Of a DNA stretch of 64,000 nucleotides, positions 33,383 to 42,039 are shown piece by piece; position 1 is the first letter of the stretch; every line of letters begins with the position of its first letter. This DNA comes from Bacillota bacterium (GTDB lineage Bacteria > Bacillota > Clostridia > Lachnospirales > Lachnospiraceae), in the NCBI GenBank assembly GCA_023411215.1, contig JAEYOY010000038.1, forward strand, positions 1 to 64,000, in the 5' to 3' direction. Made by a program: the position numbers and the translations under genes. The notes beneath the pieces are model-generated. The model was not told the origin of the DNA, searched no databases, and saw nothing but the letters and a program-made list of their open reading frames with translations.

Positions 33383-35113
33383 TTATTCCATTACCTCACA
33401 AAGATCATATAATAATACAAGACTATCACCAACCGGTATTTCACCTTCCGCAATATCAAATCCTGATCCATTATATCGAAGTACTTTTACTTTGCTATTT
33501 TCATTTTTTATTCTGGCAGTCACAATATCTTCCATGGTCTTTATTTTTTTGCCGTTCATTTCAATTAAGATATCACCAAGCAGATAGAAGCTGTTCTGTG
33601 GCTTATCCGGTTCATACCCACCGATTAAACATCCGTAGTCAATCCCTGTACTGTCAACTTGTCTAAAGAATGCCTCTGCAATTGGAATGAAAACATCTGC
33701 CTCATCCGATGTATCCTTCTCATGGAATATCTCAAGGCATTCAATACACATATCATACATCTTCAGGGTATTAAAGCGAAGCATCTTCCCCCATATTATG
33801 CCTACTTCATCCGTCTCTAATGGTTTAAATTTTTCCTTTGCTTCTTCCTTTGTCTTATTCAATTCTTCCGTGACTTCCTTTAGTTTATTTACCTTACCCT
33901 CCAGCTCATCGAGCTGTACATTATAATCCCCTATTATAGAAGCAATTTCAGTAATTATATTTTGATACTTCGTAAAATTTGCGTCTGATATCGCTTTTAT
34001 TTCTTCCTTATTCTTACTCCACGACTGCCCATTATAGATATCCGGTAGTATGGGGAGCAATTCTGCTTTAAAATCTTTCAGAGCATCTTCATCTACATCA
34101 ACCAGGATATCATTTATGCCATAAAAAATCAGGTCCTTATTAATATCCATAATCTGTTCATAATAATCTGACAATTGAGTCATCGATGTTTTGGATAATA
34201 CACTTTCACCGGAGGACATATATATCATGTAGTCAATATTATTGAGGAATTCATCGGTACAAGTGATTAGGAAGTCCCTTACAGCAATAATATCATCTTT
34301 TGCTAGAATGGTATTATCAAGCTTTGCCGATAAAGTATCATCCAGTGTGACATAATTATCCTTCGCCTTTGTGATTTTCTCCTTGTTCTTTCTTAAATCC
34401 GATTGAAGAGCAGTATAATTAATTTCAGTCGGATCTGTTAGATAGTATTGGAATGCAGTTATAGCAAGATCATATTCTGCGATTGCTATATTGGCATTTG
34501 TTAAGTTTGTTGAAATATAATATATTACTTCCTTTACGGTGTTCTTATCCGCTTTCGAATATGGAAACGATGCCTGTGTTGTTTGATAGAACTGATACCC
34601 TGTGAATATGACACCAAAAGTAACAAACAATGCAATAACCAAGGGTAAAACCTTTTTAATTAAGCTATTATGAGTGATTCTATGTACAATCCTAGGCTTT
34701 GTTTTTAAAAATTCTACCAACCGTTTTGCAAAAGCATCAAAAAATTCTGTAGATGCCTCTATTCCGCTTTGATACCGAAGCTGTTCCATATCCTCGGGTA
34801 GCTTATCAGGAAATTGAAAGCCTCTTAACAGGACCGGTACCACATTCTTCCTTTTCTGTAAAGCATAAGCTACTTCCAGTCTGACCCAGTCATTATCATT
34901 GCCACATCGCTCCAAACAATTCGGCGATAAAACGGAGATAAAATCCTCGCATTCATCGATTACTGAAAACAGCTTTGAGTTGAATTGCCCCGAGCGAAGC
35001 GATTCAACGTCAAAAAATACATTATATCCCAATTCGGTTAATTTATCATGAATTATTTTAGCTGTATACTCTCCGCCTTCACGCCGATAGCTTATAAAAA
35101 TATCATATTTCAT
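33383..35113 (-). CDS. TIR-domain transmembrane protein with helical linker and C-terminal PDZ domain
   Basis: The 576-residue protein has an N-terminal TIR domain (1-140; MKYDIFISYRREGGEYTA, BB loop FFDVESLRSGQF). Glu80 in DWVRLEVAYAL sits at the catalytic position. A basic stretch and one membrane helix (152-174) follow, then a long helical outside region with a coiled coil (about 370-420). A PDZ-like domain ends it (about 490-550, LLGDILIEMNGKKIKTMED). The ATG at 35113 has GGGAGG 10 bases upstream; the TTG eight codons earlier does not. The layout matches the convergent TIR gene although the middle is unrelated. An NAD-consuming or signalling role is inferred. Confidence 0.85.
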   Translation of the reverse strand: MKYDIFISYRREGGEYTAKIIHDKLTELGYNVFFDVESLRSGQFNSKLFSVIDECEDFISVLSPNCLERCGNDNDWVRLEVAYALQKRKNVVPVLLRGFQFPDKLPEDMEQLRYQSGIEASTEFFDAFAKRLVEFLKTKPRIVHRITHNSLIKKVLPLVIALFVTFGVIFTGYQFYQTTQASFPYSKADKNTVKEVIYYISTNLTNANIAIAEYDLAITAFQYYLTDPTEINYTALQSDLRKNKEKITKAKDNYVTLDDTLSAKLDNTILAKDDIIAVRDFLITCTDEFLNNIDYMIYMSSGESVLSKTSMTQLSDYYEQIMDINKDLIFYGINDILVDVDEDALKDFKAELLPILPDIYNGQSWSKNKEEIKAISDANFTKYQNIITEIASIIGDYNVQLDELEGKVNKLKEVTEELNKTKEEAKEKFKPLETDEVGIIWGKMLRFNTLKMYDMCIECLEIFHEKDTSDEADVFIPIAEAFFRQVDSTGIDYGCLIGGYEPDKPQNSFYLLGDILIEMNGKKIKTMEDIVTARIKNENSKVKVLRYNGSGFDIAEGEIPVGDSLVLLYDLCEVME

Positions 35114-35331
35114 AGTAACTATACCTCCCTGATACAAAAAACTTCATTTGGTAAAATATCACACTATTACCCTAATTATATCAATTAATGCACTTTATTT
35201 CCATATGCATTTTAAAATGGTCCCACAATGTTTTTACATATATTCACATTTAATAACGCGCGAGACTTGTTTTTCAATAGGATAATCCAACGAACTGTGC
35301 GAAGAAGTGTGGAAGTCAGTTCTACAGATAC

Positions 35332-35373
35332 AAAAAAATGGGAAAGTCCCCAATATATGACTTTCCCATTTTT
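35332..35373 (-). terminator. Terminator of the aspartokinase gene
   Basis: A 15-base perfect stem (AAAAATGGGAAAGTC and its complement) has a 10-base loop and T residues on both strands. It lies about 30 bases after the aspartokinase stop and insulates the TIR island from it. Confidence 0.88.
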
Positions 35374-35402
35374 AAGCGTAAAACCCGGACTAGCTTCTTA
35401 GT

Positions 35403-36722
35403 TTAGTCGGGTACAAACATACTATAAATCGCCTTTGTTGCTTCTTCAAAATCCTCCTCAGCAACGCCTATAATAATATTCAACTCAGAGGAGCCCTGAT
35501 CAATCATCTTCACATTGACCTTAGCCTGAGCCAGAGCAGTAAATATCTTAGCAGCTGTACCTCTTGCCTTTCTCATACCTCTTCCTACAACAGCAATCAG
35601 TGCTAAATTATCCTCAATATCGATATTATCCGGATGTGTTCTTGCCGTAATCTCATCCAGAACAGATTTTTCTTTGCCACGAAATCCTTCTGTACTAACG
35701 ATAACACTTAATGTATCGATACCGGAGGGAATATGCTCGAAGCATAAGGCATTTTTCTCCAGAGCACGAAGTACATTTCTGCCAAAGCCGAGCTCGGAAT
35801 TCATCATATCCTTCTCAATATTAATAACAGAGAAGCCCTTCTTTCCGGCAATGCCGGTTACTGTATAGGGACTACTATCCACAGTCTGAGCAACAATCAT
35901 CGTACCGGGATCCTCCGGATGATTCGTATTCTTAATATTAATCGGAATTCCTACTGTACGCACCGGAAAGATAGCATCTTCATGAAGTACCGTTGCTCCC
36001 ATATAGGAAAGCTCACGAAGTTCACGATAAGTAATTGTAGTAATTGGCTTCGGATTCTTAACAATTCTGGGATCACAGATTAAAAAACCACTGACATCAG
36101 TCCAGTTCTCATAAATCTCAGCGTTCACAGCTCTAGCTACAATGGAACCGGTCACATCAGAGCCTCCACGTGAAAAGGTCTTAATCGTATCATTTGGCAT
36201 AGAACCGTAGAAGCCTGGTATTACTGCATTCTCCATCTGAGCAAGCTTCGGTTCAAGCTTTGAAATGGTTCTATCCAGGTCAAATTCACCGCTTTCGTTA
36301 AAGTATAGTAACCCCACGGTATCAAGGAACGGAAAATCAAGATACTTCGCAAGAAGCAGGCTGTTCAGATACTCTCCGCGGCTGGCTGCATAATCACGTC
36401 CTGCGCTATGCGCAAAAGCAGCTTTGATAAAGTTGAATTCCTCTTCTAACGAGATATCCAAGGATAAGTCCTGAATAATACTATTATAGCGCTCTTCAAT
36501 TGCAGAAAATTCCTTCTCAAAATTTTCCCCCTTCGATGCTTTATCATAGCAGCTATATAGCATGTCTGTAATCTTAATATCCTTATCATATCGTTTACCG
36601 GGAGCAGATGCTATAACAAAACGTCTGGTTTTGTCAGCACGGATAATATCCGCAACCTTTTTGAATTGGTTGGCATCAGCAAGTGAACTACCTCCGAATT
36701 TTACAACCTTTGTACCTTTCAT
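35403..36722 (-). CDS. Aspartate kinase
   Basis: The enzyme phosphorylates aspartate, the entry to lysine, threonine and methionine synthesis. The 439-residue protein has the kinase signature VVKFGGSSLAD at the N-terminus, the substrate loop FSRGGSDVTGS and two C-terminal ACT domains (about 290-439, with VVGRGMRKARG and VKMIDQGSSELNI) for amino-acid feedback. The GAAAGAGG site is 7 bases from the ATG. A promoter lies at 36769-36797. It is far from dapF-dapL and expressed alone. No lysine riboswitch was recognised in the short leader. It could be a threonine- or lysine-sensitive isozyme. Confidence 0.95.
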   Translation of the reverse strand: MKGTKVVKFGGSSLADANQFKKVADIIRADKTRRFVIASAPGKRYDKDIKITDMLYSCYDKASKGENFEKEFSAIEERYNSIIQDLSLDISLEEEFNFIKAAFAHSAGRDYAASRGEYLNSLLLAKYLDFPFLDTVGLLYFNESGEFDLDRTISKLEPKLAQMENAVIPGFYGSMPNDTIKTFSRGGSDVTGSIVARAVNAEIYENWTDVSGFLICDPRIVKNPKPITTITYRELRELSYMGATVLHEDAIFPVRTVGIPINIKNTNHPEDPGTMIVAQTVDSSPYTVTGIAGKKGFSVINIEKDMMNSELGFGRNVLRALEKNALCFEHIPSGIDTLSVIVSTEGFRGKEKSVLDEITARTHPDNIDIEDNLALIAVVGRGMRKARGTAAKIFTALAQAKVNVKMIDQGSSELNIIIGVAEEDFEEATKAIYSMFVPD

Positions 36723-36768
36723 ATAATATCCTCTTTCTTTTTTAGATTAATGTATTAAAGTATTTTAT

Positions 36769-36797
36769 ATTATATATGGAGTATTCAATTTAATCAA
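36769..36797 (-). promoter_or_regulatory. Promoter of aspartate kinase
   Basis: TTGATT and TATAAT are separated by 17 bases on the minus strand, about 45 bases ahead of the ATG. Confidence 0.65.
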
Positions 36798-36802
36798 TAG
36801 AA

Positions 36803-36869
36803 TATTTACAACCTATTTCCACCTGCTTAACAGCAATAACAGTTCAGCCCTTATGCAAAGTTGTAAATA
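36803..36869. repeat. Inverted repeat upstream of the aspartokinase promoter
   Basis: Perfect 10-base arms TATTTACAAC and GTTGTAAATA flank 47 bases that themselves contain TGCTTAACAGCA. It lies just upstream of the -35 box and could be an operator pair or a decayed element. Confidence 0.5.
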
Positions 36870-36945
36870 ATAGTTCGATCAAAGGTTCCGAAATCGGAAA
36901 TGCTTTCGCTTATTGGTTGATATTTTACTTAACCTTCGCATGATT

Positions 36946-36978
36946 AAGAGTCTGGGCGAAAATACCACCCAGACTCTT
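36946..36978 (-). terminator. Terminator hairpin after the ABC operon
   Basis: An 11-base perfect stem (AAGAGTCTGGG/CCCAGACTCTT) lies about 50 bases beyond the binding-protein gene. The T-tract on the minus strand is poor. Confidence 0.65.
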
Positions 36979-37025
36979 ATAATACAGAAAACATATATAA
37001 ATATTACTCAATACTACTTTTAACC

Positions 37026-38678
37026 TTATTCAACGTATTTTGCTGCACGCTCGTCGATTACTGACTGAGCACCGGCATTCAACCATTCCTTAATATTTGC
37101 ATCCCAAACTGCATCAAAATCAGCTGGCTTACAGGTTACTGCTTCTGCTAAAAGGGTCTTGCCCATATCGGTTAAGGTCTGGCTAACCGGACCTGCAGCA
37201 CTAAGAACTACCGGTACGATTGTAGAAGGACGACCATTTCTCATGGAGTTCTCATAAGCATCGGTAATTAACTGAGGATCCACTGTATAAGACTGTGCAA
37301 GTGCTTGTGCATACTTACTATCATCGCCTACATCAAGACCATTAATCATAAGCGTATAATCAATATTCTGAGCAGAGTTCATAATCTTCTCATTGGTTGC
37401 AGCGATCATCTTCGGAACACCGTTAACCATCTCATGAGTTACACCCTCTTCACCAATCTGAAGGAAGTAGCGGTTTTCAAACTTTGATAACCAGTTGATA
37501 TAGCGAAGTGCACCTTCCACATTCTTGCTGGATGCAGGAACAAACATATTAACACCAGCTGCATCATAGGTAAACTTCTCCGTTACACCAGCACTGTTCT
37601 GGAAGCAGTCAATCGTAACGATCTCTGCATCCGGAACATTAACCTTAAGGTCACGTAATAATCCAGGGGTATCACGGTAAGCTTGATCCCAGTTGTGAAT
37701 GAAAGCACCAACCATACCGCTCTTGATGAGGTTATCGCTATCGTTATCATCATTGTAAAGAGCGAACTGTGTATCAACTAAACCTTCATTATACATCTTG
37801 TTTAAGAAACGAACGCCTTCCTTGTATCCAGGAAGTAAGAAATTACGATCTACAGCGGAATTCACCCAACGATCTTTTTTGCTGATGGTAGGATCGATAA
37901 AGGATTCTATTAAGGTACTTGCTCTCCAACGAACATCGCTGGTCATAGTAAAAGGAACAACCTTATCCTTACCAACACCGCCGGGATCCTGAGTCTTGAA
38001 TGCTACAAGAGCATCATAGAATTCCTGTGTGGTTGTAGGTAACGGTAAACCAAGCTTATCCAACCAATCCTTACGAATAAAGGTGTTTGCACCTGCAGTG
38101 TTCATACGACGAGCAGGGATCGAGAATAACTGGCCTGTTTCTGTGTTTACATTACGCATGATCATATCTCTTCCCTCTAATGCTAAATCAGGGCCGAGGA
38201 ATGCTTTCAGATCCGGTAATAAAGTATCAACATAAGGAGCTAAATCTGCAAGACCACCTAAATCACGATAGTTCGCAATCAGGTCACCACTGTATGTAAG
38301 GCATACGTCCGGAGCAGTACCTGCAGCCATAAGGTTATTCAGCTGATCGGTCTCCTCCCAACGGGATACTGCTACGAAGTTAACACCGATGTTCTCATCT
38401 TCTAATACCTTGGCTTTAATCCAATCGGTATAGAAATTGTTGGTCGGGTCTGTCTTTCCGCCATCAGTACCACGGTCAAATACTTCAACCGTAATCTCAC
38501 TGTATTCGGGCTTTGATGCTTCTACCGGAGCAGCAGTTGCTTCAGGTGCCTTGGTAGGCTCAGACGTTGTGGTTCCTTGATCTGTCGGTGCAGGATTATC
38601 GGTTTTAGCTTTACATCCCCCCAAAACGCTGACAATCATTATACACGCAAGTATAAGTGACAACCATTTTCTTTTCAT
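37026..38678 (-). CDS. Sugar ABC transporter substrate-binding lipoprotein (LplA type)
   Basis: The 550-residue lipoprotein has a lipobox ending LGGC at Cys22, a proline/threonine-rich linker (about 25-55) and a large extracellular solute-binding domain of the type seen with LplB/LplC permeases. Such proteins capture plant-derived oligosaccharides. It is the last gene of a three-gene operon, 103 bases after the second permease; no ATPase gene is present, so a shared MsmX-type ATPase would be needed. AGGAGG is about 7 bases from the ATG. The sugar cannot be read from sequence. Confidence 0.93.
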   Translation of the reverse strand: MKRKWLSLILACIMIVSVLGGCKAKTDNPAPTDQGTTTSEPTKAPEATAAPVEASKPEYSEITVEVFDRGTDGGKTDPTNNFYTDWIKAKVLEDENIGVNFVAVSRWEETDQLNNLMAAGTAPDVCLTYSGDLIANYRDLGGLADLAPYVDTLLPDLKAFLGPDLALEGRDMIMRNVNTETGQLFSIPARRMNTAGANTFIRKDWLDKLGLPLPTTTQEFYDALVAFKTQDPGGVGKDKVVPFTMTSDVRWRASTLIESFIDPTISKKDRWVNSAVDRNFLLPGYKEGVRFLNKMYNEGLVDTQFALYNDDNDSDNLIKSGMVGAFIHNWDQAYRDTPGLLRDLKVNVPDAEIVTIDCFQNSAGVTEKFTYDAAGVNMFVPASSKNVEGALRYINWLSKFENRYFLQIGEEGVTHEMVNGVPKMIAATNEKIMNSAQNIDYTLMINGLDVGDDSKYAQALAQSYTVDPQLITDAYENSMRNGRPSTIVPVVLSAAGPVSQTLTDMGKTLLAEAVTCKPADFDAVWDANIKEWLNAGAQSVIDERAAKYVE

Positions 38679-38781
38679 TAATACATCCTCCTATTATTTT
38701 TTTATAAATAGCAACGTCCCCTCTAGAAACGTTGAAATTTAACATGGTTACAATAAATCCCTTAATTACAATGGTATTACA

Positions 38782-39651
38782 TTATTCCTTGATTGCTCCC
38801 AGCGTAACACCTTGAATAAAGTGTTTTTGAAGGAATGGATAGATTATAACAATCGGAATTGTCGCAAACATTACGGATGCGGCTTTCAATCCTTCACTTG
38901 CCATCGGGGCTGAGAAGCCCTCCTGTTGGGCAGTCTCTATTGCAGATAGATTATTGATTACCTGATACAGCTTCAACTGGATCGGAGCATATTTCGCATC
39001 CGGTACATACATAAGAGCATCAGAAAAACCGTTCCAGCGACCAACTGCATAAAACAGTGCCAGAGTGGCTAATACGGGTTTTGATAACGGCAGATAAATC
39101 TTGGTCAGAATTGAGACTGGACCTGCACCATCCAGCTCAGCAGATTCACGAAGGCTATCAGGAATACCGTATAAAAAGCTACGTAAAATAATCATATTGA
39201 AGATGGACAAGCAATTTGGTATAATTAGTACTAGCGGATTGTTAATTAAATTCAGATCCTTCATCAACAGATAATTAGGAATCGTTCCTGCACTAAAATA
39301 CATAGTTAGCAGCATCAAACCGTTCAAGAACCTTTTTCCCCTTAACTTATCAAAAATCAAAGGATAAGAACATAATATCGTCATAAACAATGATACCAAG
39401 GTACAGATAAGAGTTAATAATGCTGTCCACCACAAGGAACGAACAAAGGCTGCGTCCTTCAATACAAAATCATAAGATTCAATGGTGAAATCCACTGGTA
39501 ATAAGAATACTCGGTTATTGATTAGTGACTGAGTAGAACTAAGTGAACGGGCTAGAATGTTCAACAGCGGTAATAAACATATAAGTATAATAATGAAACA
39601 GATGAATGCAATTATAATATCTTCAATTCTTCGTTTGGTTGATTTTACCAT
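38782..39651 (-). CDS. Sugar ABC transporter permease (LplC type)
   Basis: The 289-residue protein has six predicted membrane helices. The permease EAA loop is ESAELDGAGPVSILTKIYLPLSKP, and the terminal segment HFIQGVTLGAIKE is typical of LplC/YtcP proteins. It pairs with the LplB-type permease encoded 13 bases upstream. The ATG at 39651 is preferred over the preceding GTG because the GGGGG site is then 8 bases away. Confidence 0.93.
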   Translation of the reverse strand: MVKSTKRRIEDIIIAFICFIIILICLLPLLNILARSLSSTQSLINNRVFLLPVDFTIESYDFVLKDAAFVRSLWWTALLTLICTLVSLFMTILCSYPLIFDKLRGKRFLNGLMLLTMYFSAGTIPNYLLMKDLNLINNPLVLIIPNCLSIFNMIILRSFLYGIPDSLRESAELDGAGPVSILTKIYLPLSKPVLATLALFYAVGRWNGFSDALMYVPDAKYAPIQLKLYQVINNLSAIETAQQEGFSAPMASEGLKAASVMFATIPIVIIYPFLQKHFIQGVTLGAIKE

Positions 39652-39664
39652 CACAGCGGCCCCC

Positions 39665-40594
39665 TTACCATACTCCGCGTTCGCCGAACTTCTTAGCTAT
39701 GGCGTTAGCGCTTAATAGGAATATTACACATACTACAGATTGAAACAGACCCACTGCAGCCGTCAGCGAGAATTGGAAGCCTCGGATACCTACTCGATAT
39801 ACATAGGTACTTAATACATCAGCAACACCCATTACAAGGCTGTTGGAGAAAGAATAAGGTCGGTCAAATTCACTTCCCAAGATACGTCCCATGTTCATAA
39901 TAAGAAGAACTACGATGGTGGAACGAATTCCGGGCAGTGTAATATGCCATATCTTCTTCCAACGGGTTGCGCCGTCTACCTCTGCTGCTTCATAAAGCTC
40001 AGGATTAATTCCTGTGATTGCAGCTAGATAAATGATGGTATTCCAACCCATCTCCTTCCATAAACCGAAGGCTATGTAGGTTGCTACATAGAGTGTAGGA
40101 TTTGTAAGGAAGTCAATGGATTCTGCACCCATACCATTCAGCAATACATTCACCATACCAGAACGGGGAGCAAGTAACTGTTTCGCAATACCGCTGATAA
40201 TAATCCAAGATAAGAAGTGTGGTAAATAGACGATTGTCTGGGTAACCTTCTTATAACGCTTAAATGCAAGCTCATTTAGTAATATTGCAAGAAAAATAGG
40301 CATCGGAAATCCGAAGACCAGGTCCAGAGAATTCAACATCAAGGTGTTGCGCAGAGCATCCCAGAAATCTTTGGTTGTAAATGCTTTTGCAAACCATTTG
40401 TATAAAGGTTCGGACCACGGTGATGCCCACACACCCTTGAACATGTTGTATTCCTTAAATGCCATTGTGATATTCGTCATAGGCAAATAACGGAATACGA
40501 CGGCAAACGCCACCGGTAAAGCCATCATTAGATACAGTGTCCATGTCTTTTTAATGTATAGAATGGTTTTGCGAGTGACACTTTTTTGTTTCAT
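39665..40594 (-). CDS. Sugar ABC transporter permease (LplB type)
   Basis: The 309-residue protein has six predicted membrane helices. The EAA loop reads ELYEAAEVDGATRWKKIWHI, and the N-terminal segment with MALPVAFAVVFRYLPM is typical of LplB. It is the first gene of the operon and diverges from an AraC-type regulator, with 421 bases between. A GGGGG site lies 8 bases from the ATG. Two inverted copies of a 26-base motif in the intergenic region may be the regulator's sites. Confidence 0.93.
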   Translation of the reverse strand: MKQKSVTRKTILYIKKTWTLYLMMALPVAFAVVFRYLPMTNITMAFKEYNMFKGVWASPWSEPLYKWFAKAFTTKDFWDALRNTLMLNSLDLVFGFPMPIFLAILLNELAFKRYKKVTQTIVYLPHFLSWIIISGIAKQLLAPRSGMVNVLLNGMGAESIDFLTNPTLYVATYIAFGLWKEMGWNTIIYLAAITGINPELYEAAEVDGATRWKKIWHITLPGIRSTIVVLLIMNMGRILGSEFDRPYSFSNSLVMGVADVLSTYVYRVGIRGFQFSLTAAVGLFQSVVCVIFLLSANAIAKKFGERGVW

Positions 40595-40661
40595 ACATGA
40601 TCCCCCTTAATGCTTTATTCAGGATGAAATGGAAGAAATCCCTGAATGTTCCTATAATTAC

Positions 40662-40687
40662 AATTGGTTTCAAAGTGAATTGTTATA
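40662..40687 (+). promoter_or_regulatory. Inverted operator-like motif, copy 1
   Basis: AATTGGTTTCAAAGTGAATT plus TGTTATA matches, in opposite orientation, the motif at 40757-40782 with only a few differences. The copies are about 70 bases apart between the ABC operon and the AraC gene. Confidence 0.5.
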
Positions 40688-40756
40688 GCTCTTATAATTA
40701 GACATATTACCTTATTTAAGTATTGCAATAAGCCAAAAATGAATGTATAATTTTCC

Positions 40757-40782
40757 TATATAATTCACTAATTAAACCAATT
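40757..40782 (-). promoter_or_regulatory. Inverted operator-like motif, copy 2
   Basis: Read on the minus strand it is AATTGGTTTAATTAGTGAAT followed by TATATA, the partner of copy 1. Paired distant sites are usual for AraC-family regulators that loop DNA. The rest of the 421-base intergenic region holds no gene. Confidence 0.5.
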
Positions 40783-41015
40783 ATAGGTTCATTATATCAG
40801 CAAAACATACAATAAAACATAGGAAAACTATTGAAATCATGTACAAATTATGGATTAGTTTTTTATACAGATAAATAGTTGAAAATCACCGAATTATTCA
40901 CTATCAATCTGATTAAAAGAGTAATTTTTTGTAATGTTATTACTCTGATCCGGTTCTTAGATACAGCTAAATACACCACTAATTATAGTTTCGAAAGATA
41001 AGGAGCGGAATATCT

Positions 41016-41828
41016 ATGGTATATGAAACATTGGATACAATCGTTGCTACAATTGAATATTATAACCATCGCGAGAGAACTCCTGATTGGTGCATTGATG
41101 ATGCAATTATTAATTTCGTCGATATCACCTATATAGTTAACGGCCAGGCAGAATATACAATCGATGGTCAAAAATACATTGTATCTGCCGGGGATCTGCT
41201 ATGCATCCCTTCCGGAAGCCGTCGCTCTGCCTTCACCTATCCTGATTCGTTAGTCGAATCCTATTGCATCAACGGTATGATACGTAATATTGATGGAGAG
41301 GACATCAGTCCCCCCTTCCCTACGGTAAGTAAAATAGGAATTTATAAGGATATTATTTCCCTTTATAGTGACCTGACCTGTATATGGCATCTACGGGATC
41401 CTGGTTATCACCTTAAGGCCAGAGCAATCTATCTAATGATCCTCCAGCGTTATCTTCAGATTATTGTATACCAGAAGGATACCAACATTACAGACAAGAG
41501 GATAAAAAAGGCACTTCACTATATGACCACTCATTATCAAGAGTCACTTACTGTGCAGAAGATGGCGGAACTGGTGAATTTAAGCAATATGTATTTCGGA
41601 AATCTGTTCAAGCAGGAAACCGGTATGTCCTTTCATAAATTCTTGACCTCTATTCGCCTAAATCGTGCAGAGGATATGTTGTACAGCGGCGAATACAAGA
41701 TCAATGAGATTGCTGATGCCTGCGGTTTTTCCGATGTATTCTATTTCAGCCGCTTATTCAAAGAGAGCAGGGGCTTTGCACCGTCCAATGTGATCCGAAC
41801 CAGAAAAGAACATAGCATAAATGAATAA
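41016..41828 (+). CDS. AraC-family transcriptional regulator
   Basis: The 270-residue protein has an N-terminal cupin-like sensor (about 25-100, with ADGQKYIVSAGDLL-like hairpins) and a C-terminal AraC double helix-turn-helix (about 165-262; MAELVNLSNMYFGNLFKQETG and IADACGFSDVFYFSRLFKE). It is divergent from the Lpl-type sugar transporter and most likely controls it in response to a sugar. AAGGAG is about 10 bases from the ATG. A terminator follows at 41837. Confidence 0.93.
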   Translation: MVYETLDTIVATIEYYNHRERTPDWCIDDAIINFVDITYIVNGQAEYTIDGQKYIVSAGDLLCIPSGSRRSAFTYPDSLVESYCINGMIRNIDGEDISPPFPTVSKIGIYKDIISLYSDLTCIWHLRDPGYHLKARAIYLMILQRYLQIIVYQKDTNITDKRIKKALHYMTTHYQESLTVQKMAELVNLSNMYFGNLFKQETGMSFHKFLTSIRLNRAEDMLYSGEYKINEIADACGFSDVFYFSRLFKESRGFAPSNVIRTRKEHSINE

Positions 41829-41836
41829 TCCATATG

Positions 41837-41865
41837 AAGAAGGTCTGCCTGGCAGACTTTCTTTT
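41837..41865 (+). terminator. Terminator of the AraC-type regulator
   Basis: GAAGGTCTGCC pairs with GGCAGACTTTC across a 3-base loop and is followed by TTTTATT. Confidence 0.85.
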
Positions 41866-41873
41866 ATTATATA

Positions 41874-41907
41874 ACAATAGAATACTACTTCGAGAACTTT
41901 CTATTGT
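41874..41907. repeat. Dispersed palindromic repeat, copy at 41.9 kb
   Basis: ACAATAGAA pairs with TTCTATTGT around a loop containing CTTCGAGAAC. The tail CATGAATCAAAAAG also follows the related site at 13188, and its complement begins the copy at 52326. Confidence 0.7.
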
Positions 41908-42039
41908 CATGAATCAAAAAGAGCAGCTATGTCGTTCAATGCATTCGAGGTTTTAGTTTAATCCAATAACTTGAATGCAACAGAACTCATCCGCTGCTCT
42001 CTCTAAGGATTATTGCTTTCTAATAATCCTTTATTCACA

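Noticed and set aside
25326..35113. Canonical Thoeris or CBASS defence locus
   Set aside because: There is no ThsA with SIR2 or SLOG domain and no CD-NTase. TIR proteins alone are not enough for these names.
36723..36870. Lysine riboswitch ahead of aspartate kinase
   Set aside because: The leader is only about 40 bases and lacks the conserved L-box core; only a simple inverted repeat is seen upstream.
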